A stretch of 64,000 bases of DNA from Pseudomonas cannabina (GTDB lineage Bacteria; Pseudomonadota; Gammaproteobacteria; Pseudomonadales; Pseudomonadaceae). Below the pieces are notes generated by a model. The model searched no databases. It had not been told where the DNA came from and saw only the letters and a program-made list of their open reading frames with translations. Below, piece after piece: positions 1 through 10,118 of this stretch; within the stretch, counting starts at the first letter, position 1, and every line of letters starts with the position of its first letter. The stretch spans positions 186,001 to 250,000 of the forward strand of contig NZ_FNKU01000001.1 in NCBI RefSeq assembly GCF_900100365.1. Reading direction: 5' to 3'. A program made the position numbers and the translations under genes.

Positions 1-50
1 TTGAAAAGGCGTTTGGTGGTCGAGCGGTTAGCAGTAGTGTTAAAAGTCAT
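1..50 (-). CDS. algF: Alginate O-acetyltransferase accessory protein AlgF, N-terminal fragment
   Basis: Only the first 16 codons and part of the next are in the window. The reading begins with ATG at 48-50 on the minus strand, and a GAGAGGA ribosome site lies in the 12 bases between the algJ stop and this ATG. The deduced start (MTFNTTANRSTTKRLF) looks like the beginning of a signal peptide. In known alginate operons algF follows algJ and encodes a periplasmic protein needed for O-acetylation of the polymer. The identification rests on operon position and the start site, because too little protein is visible for a family match. Confidence 0.7.
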   Translation of the reverse strand, partial: MTFNTTANRSTTKRLF

Positions 51-62
51 GAGTCAGTCCTC

Positions 63-1238
63 TCAGTTTTGCGCCCGGTTGGGCGACTCGGATGGTTTGG
101 CGTTGAGTGCCACGTTTTCTTGTGTGTCACGCGATTTCTTCAGCTCGGCGATCCATTTCGGATCGAACTCGCCAAGATCGTTGTGGGCCGGCAGGTAGCG
201 TTCCGGGAATTCCCAGATCACCACTTGCGGCGGAGTGTTTTTGAACGCGTCGGTCTGCAGGTACTTGAGCATCGGCAGAATCGGGCCATGGCCGTCTTCG
301 GCGTAGTTGACGACGTCACTGCGCAGCGCCTGTTTCAGGGCGCCGACGAAGTTCCAGTTCGGGTTGGCGCTGTAGCTGGTGCCCACCAGACCGACCGGGA
401 TGTCGCTGTCTGCGAACAGGGCGTCATCGCCCGCCGGAGCGCCTTCAACCGGGTCGGTGCTGCGTTTCTGCAACTCGTCCGGCTTGGGCAGCAGGTTGCT
501 GAACAGCGGGTCGAGTGGCAGGAAGGTGGTCAGGTCGCCCTTGTACGCTTCAGTGCCCTTGGCCTGGGTGACGAACTGCTCGGGTTCGCCCTCCAGCGGC
601 GTTTTCTGGGCAATCGCGGCGCTCAGTTGCTGCGCAGCCACTTCGGCACCCATCGGCGTCCAGTGCGTGTCGGTACGCAGGAACACCTGGCCCTGTTGCT
701 TGGCCGCTTGCAGCGGCGCGAGCAGGTCCGGCGCGAAGATCCCGGCCTTGGCGACCTGCTCGTGGAACTGCTGATACAGGTCCACATGCAGGCTGGCCGG
801 CTTGGTGTCACCGATATGTTCCGGGTACAGACGGGTCTTCGCCGGCACGATGGCCAGTACCAGCTTGGTGCCCTGTTTCTCCAGTGCGTCGCGAACACCC
901 TGAATCAGCGCCAGGTTGTCGGCTTCGTTCTGTTCGCCATTGGCGATGGCATCGAACTCTTCGTCGGTGTACAGCCACTGGTCTTTGCCCAGCACCACGC
1001 CTGGACGGCCTTCATTGAAGAGTTTGAAGTCCAACGCCGCCCAGAGGTTGGTGCCCAGACGCTTGATCGGGAACTCATCGTCGTAATGAGTTTCCGCCGC
1101 CTTGGTCCACTTGCCGTTGAGCACGGTGGTCTCTGCCGACGTCGAAAAGGTGCTGAAGCTGCGCAGCGACCAGATCCCGAGGACCAGCAGGATGCCCAGA
1201 AAGATGGCGATGTAGAGGATTCGTAATGAACGTGTCAT
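63..1238 (-). CDS. algJ: Alginate O-acetyltransferase AlgJ
   Basis: This 391-residue protein belongs to the SGNH-like AlgX/AlgJ family. One N-terminal membrane anchor (about residues 8-25) places the domain in the periplasm. The catalytic signature is visible: TDTHWTPMG with D190 and H192, and GTSYS with S288. In the known pathway it works with AlgI, AlgF and AlgX to add acetyl groups to mannuronate residues, and only AlgX binds polymer well. The start is supported by GAGGAG 7 bases upstream. The gene lies 10 bases after algI and 12 bases before algF, so all three should be translated from the operon transcript. Confidence 0.95.
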   Translation of the reverse strand: MTRSLRILYIAIFLGILLVLGIWSLRSFSTFSTSAETTVLNGKWTKAAETHYDDEFPIKRLGTNLWAALDFKLFNEGRPGVVLGKDQWLYTDEEFDAIANGEQNEADNLALIQGVRDALEKQGTKLVLAIVPAKTRLYPEHIGDTKPASLHVDLYQQFHEQVAKAGIFAPDLLAPLQAAKQQGQVFLRTDTHWTPMGAEVAAQQLSAAIAQKTPLEGEPEQFVTQAKGTEAYKGDLTTFLPLDPLFSNLLPKPDELQKRSTDPVEGAPAGDDALFADSDIPVGLVGTSYSANPNWNFVGALKQALRSDVVNYAEDGHGPILPMLKYLQTDAFKNTPPQVVIWEFPERYLPAHNDLGEFDPKWIAELKKSRDTQENVALNAKPSESPNRAQN

Positions 1239-1248
1239 GTCAGGCTCC

Positions 1249-2805
1249 TCAGAACTGGAAATAAAGGAACGGCGAGAAGCTTTGCGCCGAGAGTTTGAGA
1301 ATCGAAGCCACGAACAGCAGCAGGATCAGTGCGCGCATGGCGTAGCGTGGCCAATCGGCTTCCCAGTAGGCCGGTTGCACCTGGGCTTCGCTGCCCACGG
1401 TGTAGCCAGGCATATGCAGGCTGCCAGGCGCATCGCCGGGAACCGCTTTGATGGTGCCGGGTTGAGCAGTCGCAGGACCGTCAGCCTTGGCGCTCTTGCC
1501 GGTGTTTTGTTCGCGGTTCTGGTAGAAGTCACGCAGCCCGAAGAACGCCAGCGTGAGGTACGCCACCACCAGGGTTGCCACTTGCAGACCGGTCAGGCTG
1601 GCACGGTTGAGTTCAGACAGCTGCCACTCGCCGAAGCTGAACATGGCGCCGTACATGCGACCGGCCACGTGCAGGTTCTCGGCGCGGAAGATCACCCAGC
1701 CGATGACCACTAGCAGGAAGGTCAGTGCCCAGCGGATCACGTTGAAGCTGTAAGGCTTGGTGTTGATGCCGACCGCTTTTTCGATCGCCAGCCACATGCC
1801 GTGCCATGCACCCCAGATGATGTAAGTGACGTTGGCACCGTGCCACAGACCACCGAGCAGCATGGTCAGGAACAGGTTGCGATAGGTCGCGAACTTGCCG
1901 CCACGGTTGCCGCCCAGGGTGATGTACAGGTAGTCACGCAACCAGGTGGACAGGCTGATGTGCCAGCGCCGCCAGAACTCGGTGATCGACTGGCTGATGT
2001 AAGGCTGTTTGAAGTTTTCCATGAAGCGGAAACCCATCATCAAGCCCAGACCAATCGCCATGTCGCTGTAACCGGAGAAGTCGAAGTACAGCTGCGCGGT
2101 GTAGGCCAGCGCGCCGAGCCAGGCGTCGCCGGTGGTCGGGTTCTGCAGGGCGAAGCAGTGGTCGGCAACGATGGCCAGGGTGTCAGCGATGAACACTTTC
2201 TTGATGAAGCCCTGCATGAATCGCGTGGCACCTTCGGAGAACTTGTCCAGCGTGTGGGTCCGGTTGTTGAACTGGTCCGCCAGATCGCGGAAACGCAGCA
2301 CCGGCCCGGCAATCAGGTGCGGGAAGATCGCAACGAACGCCGCGAAATCGATCAGGTTGCGGGTGGCCGGGGTGTCGCCGCGGTACACGTCGATGATGTA
2401 GCTGATGGACTCGAAGACATAGAACGAGATACCGATCGGCAACAGCACGTGCGTCAGGATGAACGGTTCCAGACCCATGGAGGTCATGGCCGCGTTGATG
2501 CTGTCCACGCCGAAGTTGGCGTACTTGAAGTAACCCAGGATACACAGGTCCACGATCACGCCAAGCAGCAGCCATTTCTGCGCCGGTTTGGTTCGTACAC
2601 CCGCCGCGCCTACCTTGAGGCCGATCCAGTAGTTCCACACCGTCACGCCGATGAACAGTGCCAGGAAGTCGACACGCCACCAGGCGTAGAAGATATAGCT
2701 GGCAATCAGCAGTAGCAGATTGCGATAGCGTTGCCCGCTCAGGTAGTACAAGCCGAGAAAGATCGGCAAGAACAGGAACAGGAACACGTTGGATGAGAAA
2801 ACCAT
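1249..2805 (-). CDS. algI: Membrane-bound O-acyltransferase AlgI
   Basis: A 518-residue polytopic MBOAT protein. The MBOAT core motif GGLWHGANVTYIIWG is present with the catalytic histidine at H322, the same number as in the characterised Pseudomonas enzyme, and the conserved FWRRWHISLS stretch lies near residue 277. It is thought to pass acetyl groups across the inner membrane to AlgJ/AlgX. Many hydrophobic segments are visible, and a hydrophilic insertion near residues 420-470 precedes the last membrane segment. It is separated from algL by 187 bases, the widest gap inside the operon; downstream algJ is only 10 bases away. Confidence 0.96.
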   Translation of the reverse strand: MVFSSNVFLFLFLPIFLGLYYLSGQRYRNLLLLIASYIFYAWWRVDFLALFIGVTVWNYWIGLKVGAAGVRTKPAQKWLLLGVIVDLCILGYFKYANFGVDSINAAMTSMGLEPFILTHVLLPIGISFYVFESISYIIDVYRGDTPATRNLIDFAAFVAIFPHLIAGPVLRFRDLADQFNNRTHTLDKFSEGATRFMQGFIKKVFIADTLAIVADHCFALQNPTTGDAWLGALAYTAQLYFDFSGYSDMAIGLGLMMGFRFMENFKQPYISQSITEFWRRWHISLSTWLRDYLYITLGGNRGGKFATYRNLFLTMLLGGLWHGANVTYIIWGAWHGMWLAIEKAVGINTKPYSFNVIRWALTFLLVVIGWVIFRAENLHVAGRMYGAMFSFGEWQLSELNRASLTGLQVATLVVAYLTLAFFGLRDFYQNREQNTGKSAKADGPATAQPGTIKAVPGDAPGSLHMPGYTVGSEAQVQPAYWEADWPRYAMRALILLLFVASILKLSAQSFSPFLYFQF

Positions 2806-2844
2806 CCTTATCTCTCCGTTGGTCCAACATTCAAGGGCTCAAAG

Positions 2845-2877
2845 CCCCCCCAAACCCCCCCCGTAGAAAAGGGGGGG
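2845..2877 (-). repeat. Homopolymeric C/G hairpin in the algL-algI gap
   Basis: The plus strand carries a run of 7 C (2845-2851), AAA, a run of 8 C (2855-2862), then an 8-base loop and a run of 7 G (2871-2877). On the operon (minus) strand this gives a 7-base-pair all-GC hairpin, with a second G tract able to compete for pairing. It lies between the algL stop and the algI start. It is not followed by a T run on the transcribed strand, so it is not a standard terminator. Its role is unknown; it could stabilise upstream mRNA, attenuate read-through, or be a slippage-prone site. Confidence 0.6.
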
Positions 2878-2953
2878 TGAATCAGTTCACAGCGTGTTCG
2901 CGACGTAGATCAGGCGAGATCCGGCTTTATGGATGCATTGCCTGGATGTGCGC

Positions 2954-2978
2954 CTTCGCGAGCGAGCTCGCTCCCACA
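2954..2978. repeat. REP-like palindrome between algL and algI
   Basis: The sequence TTCGCGAGCGAGCTCGCTC is followed by CCACA, the form typical of pseudomonad REP elements (GGGAGCGAGCnnGCTCGCGAA). A second copy occurs at 32871-32892. Such elements usually sit between genes or at operon ends. Here it lies inside the alginate operon, only 14 bases downstream of the algL stop. Confidence 0.65.
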
Positions 2979-2992
2979 AAAAACTCAGCGAA

Positions 2993-4129
2993 TCACGAGC
3001 CGTCGTGGTCGCCCTTGTCGCCTTTTTCATGGGTCGGGTTGTAGACCTTGGTCAGGTCGCCACCCAGGCGGAAGGTTTTGAACGGCTGTTTTTCATGCTT
3101 TTCTTCCAGCACATCCGGGCTGCAGGTGTAGAGCGAGCAGTACGGTTCGAGCCAGGCGAATTTCGGGTCCTTTTTCAGGTCCGTCATGTCCTGTTTTTCA
3201 CCGTTGTGCTGAGTGAAAACCGATGGGTCTTTAACGCCCGCAAGGACGCGATCACCCAGACGCTTCAGAGCGCCGTTGTTTTCCTGACGCAAATCCACAC
3301 CGTTGGCCCGGGCAAAGCTGGCGATCATGGCCAGTGGCGGCAGGGCGTAGTTGTGATAGGACAGGGCGCGTTGACGGCGCTTCATCTCGTTGGGCAGGAA
3401 ACCGTCCTTGTCCACCTGATTGGCGGCGACCTTGAATTCCTTGACGGCCCAATCGAACAAGTCCTGACGGTTGGTCACGACGGCAGTCGCCATCACCGAC
3501 CAGGCAGCCCAGTACGAGTGGTTGTTGATTTTTTCCGGCGGCAGATTGCTCCAGTCGCTGACCACCTGATCGGCCAGTTTGCTGAACCAGGCTTCAATGA
3601 TCTGCGCGTCCTGCTGACGATTGGCCAGCGGACGCGATTCGGAGAATTTCAGGCGCAGGTAGGCGGAGGACATGCTGCCCAGTGCCCATTTGCGCATGGA
3701 CTTGCCGGTGTGGTTAAACTCGCGGGACTCCAGCGCATCGGCCTTGGCCCAGGTGGTCATCATGTTCAGCGCGCAATCGAGCTGTTCAGGACGACCGTCG
3801 CGCATGTACTGCATGACGATTTTGCTGACGCCACGCTCAAGGTCGGTGATGTCCTTGGTTGCGTCGCGAAACGCTTCTTCGGAGACCGCGTTAAGGGTCG
3901 CGCGGGCTTTGTCCGAACCTTCGTATTTGCTGCGGAACACCAGCTTGTCGGTGTACGGCTTGGGAATGGCTTCACAGGTAAAATTGTGATCGCCCGTCTT
4001 CATTTTTTCGATTGGAGCGTCATAACCCTTGGGTGGAACCAGCGCGGCGGACGCGCCCGCAGCCCAGGCCATCGATGACAGCATTGCCAGCGACAGCAGG
4101 GTAGGGCGGATCAGTTTAGGAGTCTGCAT
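2993..4129 (-). CDS. algL: Poly(beta-D-mannuronate) lyase AlgL
   Basis: This 378-residue periplasmic alginate lyase cuts polymannuronate by beta-elimination. In the pathway it clears polymer that accumulates in the periplasm. A signal peptide ends near residue 28 (AWAAGASA). The catalytic residues of the polysaccharide lyase 5 family are present: N203 and H204 in NNHSYW, R251 in the [11 protein letters not shown] stretch and Y258. The offset from P. aeruginosa numbering is two residues. The gene starts 8 bases after the algX stop. Downstream it is followed by the unusual REP/hairpin gap before algI. Confidence 0.96.
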   Translation of the reverse strand: MQTPKLIRPTLLSLAMLSSMAWAAGASAALVPPKGYDAPIEKMKTGDHNFTCEAIPKPYTDKLVFRSKYEGSDKARATLNAVSEEAFRDATKDITDLERGVSKIVMQYMRDGRPEQLDCALNMMTTWAKADALESREFNHTGKSMRKWALGSMSSAYLRLKFSESRPLANRQQDAQIIEAWFSKLADQVVSDWSNLPPEKINNHSYWAAWSVMATAVVTNRQDLFDWAVKEFKVAANQVDKDGFLPNEMKRRQRALSYHNYALPPLAMIASFARANGVDLRQENNGALKRLGDRVLAGVKDPSVFTQHNGEKQDMTDLKKDPKFAWLEPYCSLYTCSPDVLEEKHEKQPFKTFRLGGDLTKVYNPTHEKGDKGDHDGS

Positions 4130-4137
4130 AATTCACC

Positions 4138-5577
4138 TCATAGTCCGGCTTGAGCGTTGTTTTTCGCGACGCCCGGGAACACGTTGCGTTTGCATACTTT
4201 GGCTTCGACTTTCTGTGGTGCAGTGCCTGCTTCCGGTCCCTGGATTTCCAGTGCCAGCAATTGCTGGTTGGCCCAGTCCTCGTCTTCGCGCAATTCGAAA
4301 GAGAAACGTCCATCGGTATCGGACGTTTCAGGCTTCTCGATTTTCAGATCCTCGTGGCGACCGTTCATGTACCAGAGCCTGGCCTGAAGGGTTTTCACCG
4401 ACGTGTCGTCAAATTTGATATCGATCTGGTTGCTGCCGTTACGGATGTCTTTGATGCCGTTTTTGCCGTTGACCAGTACCTCGTTGTTGCCCGGCTTGAG
4501 GGTCGTGCTGGCGCTCATGACGGCAGGCTTGCCTTCGCAGCCGTTGTCCAGCAGCGACATCATCTGGCGATAGATGGTTTCCTGGTCCAGGCGGTACAGC
4601 GGCGAGAACTCCCAGATCAGAATTTTCGGCGGACGCTTCTGGAAGTCTTCGCTGCCCAGGTACTGCAACATCGCCCCTTCCAGACCGCCCCCGGGGAACG
4701 CCACGTTCAGCACGTCGGCGCTGAGGTCTTCCTGCAGGAAGCCGCCGAAGTTGTAGTTCTTGCCGCTGTGACTGGTGCCGACCAGGGTGATTTCCGGGTT
4801 GCCGGAATCGCCGAACAGGTCGCCGTCGGCGGCCTCACCCTTGGGCTCGGTGCTGAACTGGTCCATGTACTGCACCGCATAACTGGTGCCGCATAACTGA
4901 CCGGCCATGTTATGCAGGGTGCCGTTCTTGCCCATGCGTCCAGAAATGTGGCTTTCGAACTCCCGCTTCGGGATGCTGGCGTAGGACGGAATTTTCTTCA
5001 CGGTTTCGGCGACGATTTTCGCCGTGCGCTGCGCGCCGTATGGCGTCCAGTGCTGGTCACCGCGGAAGTAGAAATCATGCGCCTGCTGCTCGTTGGTCAA
5101 CGGCGACAGATCAGGCACCCAGTAGCCCAGCTTGCTGAAGCGACCGAGCATGGCCTGATAGTTGGTCAGCGCCTTGTTGTAGTCGAACTTGTCGCGATCA
5201 GCCGGAAACAGTTTGTTGCGATCCACCAGACCACGGGTTGGCTGATACACCACGACCAGCTCGACGCCTTTGCTCTTGAACGCATCGTGCAGTTCTTTCA
5301 GACGGCGGTAGCCGGCCGGCGTGGTGTCGAACTCGGTGCGCAAGTCTTCCTGAGTACGGAACAGCCAGTCACCCTGCGCCTGGATCAGCGTGGTGAAGTT
5401 CTGCTGATAGCGCGAAACGTAGTTTTTTGCATCGTGCGCGGCCGGGCACAGGCTGCAGCAAGGCTCGGCCTTGAACACCGGCGCTTGCAAGTCGTCCGCG
5501 CGAGCTGCACCGGCGGCGGCCATCAGTGCGGCGGTGAGGCTGGACAGACTCAACAGCTTGATCAAATGTGCGTGCAT
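4138..5577 (-). CDS. algX: Alginate O-acetyltransferase and scaffold protein AlgX
   Basis: The protein has 479 residues: a signal peptide (to about residue 27, ending AARA), an SGNH-like catalytic domain and a C-terminal carbohydrate-binding module (about residues 345-475). The catalytic triad falls at D174 and H176 (DQHWTPYG) and S269 (GTSHS), exactly the published P. aeruginosa numbering, which supports this start. The start also has AGGAAGGG seven bases upstream. A longer reading from 5595 would overlap the algG stop but lacks this site. AlgX acetylates alginate and links AlgK/AlgE to the periplasmic complex. Confidence 0.95.
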   Translation of the reverse strand: MHAHLIKLLSLSSLTAALMAAAGAARADDLQAPVFKAEPCCSLCPAAHDAKNYVSRYQQNFTTLIQAQGDWLFRTQEDLRTEFDTTPAGYRRLKELHDAFKSKGVELVVVYQPTRGLVDRNKLFPADRDKFDYNKALTNYQAMLGRFSKLGYWVPDLSPLTNEQQAHDFYFRGDQHWTPYGAQRTAKIVAETVKKIPSYASIPKREFESHISGRMGKNGTLHNMAGQLCGTSYAVQYMDQFSTEPKGEAADGDLFGDSGNPEITLVGTSHSGKNYNFGGFLQEDLSADVLNVAFPGGGLEGAMLQYLGSEDFQKRPPKILIWEFSPLYRLDQETIYRQMMSLLDNGCEGKPAVMSASTTLKPGNNEVLVNGKNGIKDIRNGSNQIDIKFDDTSVKTLQARLWYMNGRHEDLKIEKPETSDTDGRFSFELREDEDWANQQLLALEIQGPEAGTAPQKVEAKVCKRNVFPGVAKNNAQAGL

Positions 5578-5591
5578 AGCAATACCCTTCC

Positions 5592-7199
5592 TCATTCCCG
5601 CAGCTCGGTCTGGCTTTCGACGGGGTCGATCAATACGGCTTTCTTCTGGCGTACCAACAGGTCGAGGATTTCGTCCTGGCGATCACCGAGGACGCCGTTG
5701 AGGCTTATGCCCACTTCTTTGGTCGGCATCAGCATCGAGACGCGATACAGCTCGACGCTCAATGGCGAGTCGATGGACAGCGGGCCAGAACCGTTGCCGG
5801 CCAGTTCGCCACCTACCATGATCAGCGACACCTGAGCGTCGAACGGGTCGAGCTCAATGTCGCGGTCGGTGTCGCTCAGGTCTTTGATGTGGCCGTAGAC
5901 ACCCATCAGGCCATTGGCCGTGGCGATGTTTTCGTACAGCTTGATGTTCACACTGTTACGCACGCGGATACCGTGGCGGCGGTTGGCAATCACGCGGTTG
6001 CCCCACAGCAGGTTATTGCCGCTTTCGTACAGGGTGATGCCGTCGGTGTGGTTCTGATAGATCTCGTTGTACGCGACGATGTTGCCGACGCTGTTACGGT
6101 CCAGAACCACGCCGGACTGTTTGTTGTTGTGGCTCTTGTTGCGGAAGATGAAGCTGTTGTCCACTTCCCGGGAAATAATGATCCCGTGCTTTTTCTTGGT
6201 CCCGTACACGTCGTTCTCGGCGATGATCAGACCGTGTGAACGGTCGTGCGGGTCAATGCCGTAAACGATGTTGTCGCGGTAGGTGTTGCCCTTGACCACG
6301 AAGTCGCGGGTCTCATAGCAGTAGAAGCCATACCACAGGTCCGAGAACTCGGAGTCGATGATCCAGCCGGTAGGCTCGGGACGCTTGAGGATCTTCGCGG
6401 TGTTCGGCGTGTACTGGGAAATACTGATGCCGTACGACTTGCTCTGGTCGTAGCCCATGCTCGCCATTTTGGTGTTGGCGATCCAGGTTTCCGAGCCGCC
6501 CCAGGTCAGCAGGAACGGGCGAAATTCGTCGGGCTTGCGATACGCCGCCAGACCGTTGCGGGCTTCACTCCAGGCGTTGACCTGGGTGTGAGTGATCAGC
6601 ATCTTGCCTTCGCTGACGATGAACGAACCCTTCTCCTGAGACAGACGCAGTTCCTTGGTTCTGCTGTCGATCTCGAAGATCCCGGTCTCTTTGACGAGGA
6701 TCGGCAGGCGCGCCACGTAGACACCCGGCGACACTTCATCGAGAAACTGCCTGGGCACTTTCTTCGCCAGGTCCTGCAGGCTCACGTAGCCATCGGAAAT
6801 CATGATGGCCTGCGGGATGCCCCGCTGACGGGTTACCCATTCGGCCATCTTGTTATCGCCGCCGATGAATTCCTTGAGGCCGGTTTCTTCCATCATCCGC
6901 GCGACGGTGACCTTGCCGGGCTTGTTGCGCACGATTTTTTTCAGCGCGGCCTCGGCGGTGTAACCGCTGAGGTCAGGCAGTACCGGTTTGGCCATTTCCA
7001 GCGGTGCAGTCGGCGGGCTGGTGATGGTGTAGGTCTTGGCCTGTTGCAGTCCCTTGACCAGCTTCGGGGCCTCGGACACGACAGGCGCGTTGGCCAACGC
7101 GACGCCGCTGGCCATCAGCAGGGCGCTGGTCAGCACTGCGCTTTCGAGCAGGACCTGTGACCAGTTGCGATTGCGCCCGTTGCTAGCTTGACTGTTCAT
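5592..7199 (-). CDS. algG: Mannuronan C5-epimerase AlgG
   Basis: AlgG converts mannuronate to guluronate within the polymer during export. The mature part forms a right-handed parallel beta-helix (repeated turns from about residue 285 to 480) after a signal peptide ending near residue 37. The catalytic DPHD motif is at 316-319. The chosen start has AGGAG about seven bases upstream. An alternative ATG at 7224-7226 overlaps the algE stop by one base (ATGA) and would add nine residues ahead of the signal peptide, so it is less likely. Length is 535 residues, normal for the family. Confidence 0.94.
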   Translation of the reverse strand: MNSQASNGRNRNWSQVLLESAVLTSALLMASGVALANAPVVSEAPKLVKGLQQAKTYTITSPPTAPLEMAKPVLPDLSGYTAEAALKKIVRNKPGKVTVARMMEETGLKEFIGGDNKMAEWVTRQRGIPQAIMISDGYVSLQDLAKKVPRQFLDEVSPGVYVARLPILVKETGIFEIDSRTKELRLSQEKGSFIVSEGKMLITHTQVNAWSEARNGLAAYRKPDEFRPFLLTWGGSETWIANTKMASMGYDQSKSYGISISQYTPNTAKILKRPEPTGWIIDSEFSDLWYGFYCYETRDFVVKGNTYRDNIVYGIDPHDRSHGLIIAENDVYGTKKKHGIIISREVDNSFIFRNKSHNNKQSGVVLDRNSVGNIVAYNEIYQNHTDGITLYESGNNLLWGNRVIANRRHGIRVRNSVNIKLYENIATANGLMGVYGHIKDLSDTDRDIELDPFDAQVSLIMVGGELAGNGSGPLSIDSPLSVELYRVSMLMPTKEVGISLNGVLGDRQDEILDLLVRQKKAVLIDPVESQTELRE

Positions 7200-7225
7200 C
7201 TCTCGCACTCCTATGGCGGTTCGCA

Positions 7226-8707
7226 TCAGAAGCGCCAGATGACGTCGACGACAGCGCGGTGCATGTAGCTGTCCACGTTGCTCTGATAGGCGTCGCCGGG
7301 CTTGAAGACACCTGCGCGCAAGCGCACCAGTGCCGAAGGTTCATCGAACGACTGACTGAGCGAGGCGGGCAGCAGGCCTTGCTTGAAGTACTTGGTCACG
7401 ACCAGGTCCATTTCCTGACCCAGGTCCTTGCTTCCGTCTTCCAGGGGCAGCGAGCTGAACGTACCGTCGCGGTTGTCATTGACCGCGTTGATGCCCGAAC
7501 CGCCGATGCCGGTGTTGCCGTCGACACGACGGAATTTGTGATAGATCAGCGAGGCGTCATATTCCTCGTTCATCTGCCAGGAGGCGAACAGCGAGCCGGT
7601 TTCCACGTTGGCCATTTCGCCCTGGAAGGCTTCGCCGAAGCGATGAATGCGCGAACGGGTGCCTGTCCAGTTGGAGCGGTTACTTTCCAGACCGTTCTGG
7701 ACGTAATCCTTGCTGGCGCGCGAGTAGGCCGCGCCGACTTGCCATTGCGGATCAAGACGCAGGCGCAGGCCCAGGTCGGTGGCCCAGCCGTTCATGTCGC
7801 GGCTGGTCTTGGGGCCGGCGATAAACTGGTCATTGCCGGGCGAGGTCACGCCGATCTCGTCGCGCGTGCCGTCCAACCAGGTCAGGCTACCCCAGTAGTT
7901 GAGCTGATTCATGTTGCTGCGATAGTTGTAAGCGTCGCTGTCCGCCTGCAGGCCTACCCAGGTCAGGTCGCCATTGGAGGTCTTGTCGAGATCGTCGAGG
8001 ACCTGACCCTGCGACTTGAGTTTGCCGTCGTCGGCACTGTGATGCGCGCGGATGCCAGCCCAGTGGCCCGGTGTCCACTGATAGCTGACCGAGCCGAACA
8101 AATGCTTGCGATCTTCGTCGTCTGGCGCGAGTTCGGTCAGGTCGGTGCGGTATTCGCTGAAACGCTGGGCAGCGCCCAGTTCAGCCCGCAACAGGGTGGT
8201 ATCGAACGACCAGTTGATGGCCTCGATGTTGGTATCGTGCCATTGACCGTCATCGTTACGCAGGCGCTGACGACCGACTTTCAGGATCTCGCCGGGGTAG
8301 GGCGTGAAACCGCTGTAGCCGATCCAGAATTCACGCAGGGCCGCGTAGGTTTTGTCGGCTTCACGCTCGCTGGCGGTGCCGCGCGAGGTTTGCGTGCCGC
8401 TGCCGTCGGCGTTGTTCTGCTCCAGCGGGTCGGTCTGAATGATGTCGGTGGCGGTGACCACCTGGCCCATGGCATAACCGCTCCAGTCGCCGCGCTCGCC
8501 ATACACCCAGGGGCGCACGTCCAGGCCCACACCGTTGACGTCGCCGCCCGAACGGGTGCCCAGATCGCGATCATCCTCGGCCTGTGCCGTGGCTTTGATT
8601 TCGATACCGAAATTCTGTTGTTCGGTCAGCGCTGCCAGCGTCGGGCAGGCCCACAACAGGGTGAAGCCAAGGCCCATGCCGGCGGCCATCAGGGGATTCA
8701 ACTTCAT
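7226..8707 (-). CDS. algE: Alginate outer-membrane porin AlgE
   Basis: A 493-residue outer-membrane protein with a signal peptide ending near residue 25 ([11 protein letters not shown]). Alternating hydrophobic and polar strands run through to a C-terminal aromatic residue (DVIWRF), the usual signature of a beta-barrel recognised by the Bam machinery. AlgE forms the 18-stranded anion-selective channel through which alginate leaves the cell, and AlgK sits over its periplasmic mouth. The start overlaps the algK stop by four bases (ATGA), which suggests translational coupling between the two partners. Confidence 0.95.
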   Translation of the reverse strand: MKLNPLMAAGMGLGFTLLWACPTLAALTEQQNFGIEIKATAQAEDDRDLGTRSGGDVNGVGLDVRPWVYGERGDWSGYAMGQVVTATDIIQTDPLEQNNADGSGTQTSRGTASEREADKTYAALREFWIGYSGFTPYPGEILKVGRQRLRNDDGQWHDTNIEAINWSFDTTLLRAELGAAQRFSEYRTDLTELAPDDEDRKHLFGSVSYQWTPGHWAGIRAHHSADDGKLKSQGQVLDDLDKTSNGDLTWVGLQADSDAYNYRSNMNQLNYWGSLTWLDGTRDEIGVTSPGNDQFIAGPKTSRDMNGWATDLGLRLRLDPQWQVGAAYSRASKDYVQNGLESNRSNWTGTRSRIHRFGEAFQGEMANVETGSLFASWQMNEEYDASLIYHKFRRVDGNTGIGGSGINAVNDNRDGTFSSLPLEDGSKDLGQEMDLVVTKYFKQGLLPASLSQSFDEPSALVRLRAGVFKPGDAYQSNVDSYMHRAVVDVIWRF

Positions 8708-10116
8708 AGTGCTTCCTCACCGTCTTTTTCTTCTTGCAGGGCCTGCATCGCCATCGTGTTCTGAGTGGCGGTAGCGCCCCGGACTTTTTGCTCGCGGGCC
8801 AACAGGTCTTTGGCAGTGGCGAGCTTTTCAGGCGGCAGTTGGGTGTTGAGGGCCTCGGCAAGCTCGGTGGCTTGCGGGGTCTGGCTGGCCAGCGCCAATT
8901 GGGCGAAAACCCAGGCATTGACCGGATCAGGCTTGGTGCCCTTGCCCTGCGAGAACAGCTGAGCGAGGGCGAAGTCGGCGCTGTTCTGGCCACCACGGGC
9001 GGCGGTCAGCAATTCGTCGACGGCTTTCTGTGGGTAGACCTGACCCAGGTAACCCCGACGATAGATCTGCCCCAGGTAGTAATGGGCGGAGATTTCCGTC
9101 GCGGTGGCTTTTTTCAGATGTTCTTCGGCTTTGAATGCATCAGGTGTGACCCACTTGCCTTCGTAATACAGGCGGCCAAGCAACAGTTCGGCACGTGGCT
9201 GATCCGCTGCACGGCCGTTATCGAGGTATTCCATCATCTTGTTGACGTCGCCCAGTTCGGGGAAGTCGTAAAGCAGTTTGGCCAGCGTGACCCACGAGAT
9301 CGGGTAGCCCGGCGCGATGCCTTCCAGCAATTGCTGAGCGGTTTTTTCGTCCGGCGTGCCGATGGTGGCGTCGCCCAATACGCGCGCAACGCTGTCGACT
9401 CGCTGAGCGTTGACGCGACCTGCCGCGTGCTCGCTCTTGAGTTTTTCGATCAACGCCGCCCGTTGCTCGGCCTGACCGCGGGTCTGGTAGACAGTGGCCA
9501 GTTCGACGTAGCAGATGTCAGTGGCTGCCAGCGCCTGCTTGCAGATGCTTTCGACTTCATCCAGATGCTGCGCGTAAGTGCCTTGAGTGCGGTACAGCAG
9601 CACTTGCGCCAGACCGGCTTCCGGATAACCGGCGGCACGCCACTCGCTGATTTTCTGCTGCGCGTTCACGTCCGGAAACGTGTGCGGATATTGCAGATAC
9701 AGCATGGCCAGCGGGATCAGCGTGCCGGATTCACCATTGGCGAAAGCCTTTTTCAGCAGGCCTTCGGCTTCGCGGTGCTCGGCTTCGGTGGCGTCTGGCT
9801 TGGCTGCCAGCAGGCGGCCAAGGCGCGACTGCGCGCGAGGCGAAGTCTGTGCCGCGGCCCGATAAGTGGCCTCGGCCTGCTTGAGCAGGGCCGGGTCGCG
9901 GGTGCTTACCTGAATGTCGGCCAGGCCGACCTGTGCATCGCTGTAGCCCAGGTCCGCCAGCTGCCGATAGTTCTGCTCCGCCAATGCAGTGTCACCGTTT
10001 TTCAGGGCTTCATTGGCAAGGCGTTGATCAGGCAGGCCGGCACAGCCGCTCAGGCCGAGCGCGACGGCGAGGCTCAGTAGCGTGGGGGTCGACAGGCGTC
10101 GTAGTGGGCTGCTCAT
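8704..10116 (-). CDS. algK: Alginate secretion lipoprotein AlgK
   Basis: This 470-residue outer-membrane lipoprotein has a lipobox LSGC with the acylated cysteine at residue 25. The body is made of Sel1-like/TPR helical repeats (for example segments starting [20 protein letters not shown] and [13 protein letters not shown]). In the alginate machine AlgK localises AlgE and bridges to AlgX. The gene starts two bases after the alg44 stop and its own stop overlaps the algE start, so the block alg44-algK-algE is tightly packed. Confidence 0.95.
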   Translation of the reverse strand: MSSPLRRLSTPTLLSLAVALGLSGCAGLPDQRLANEALKNGDTALAEQNYRQLADLGYSDAQVGLADIQVSTRDPALLKQAEATYRAAAQTSPRAQSRLGRLLAAKPDATEAEHREAEGLLKKAFANGESGTLIPLAMLYLQYPHTFPDVNAQQKISEWRAAGYPEAGLAQVLLYRTQGTYAQHLDEVESICKQALAATDICYVELATVYQTRGQAEQRAALIEKLKSEHAAGRVNAQRVDSVARVLGDATIGTPDEKTAQQLLEGIAPGYPISWVTLAKLLYDFPELGDVNKMMEYLDNGRAADQPRAELLLGRLYYEGKWVTPDAFKAEEHLKKATATEISAHYYLGQIYRRGYLGQVYPQKAVDELLTAARGGQNSADFALAQLFSQGKGTKPDPVNAWVFAQLALASQTPQATELAEALNTQLPPEKLATAKDLLAREQKVRGATATQNTMAMQALQEEKDGEEAL

Positions 10117-10118
10117 GG

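Noticed and set aside
69..1226. Long plus-strand frames opposite algJ, algI, algE, gcvP, the heme receptor and the aap permeases
   Set aside because: Each mirrors a well-identified gene on the other strand and shows compositional artefacts instead of protein families.
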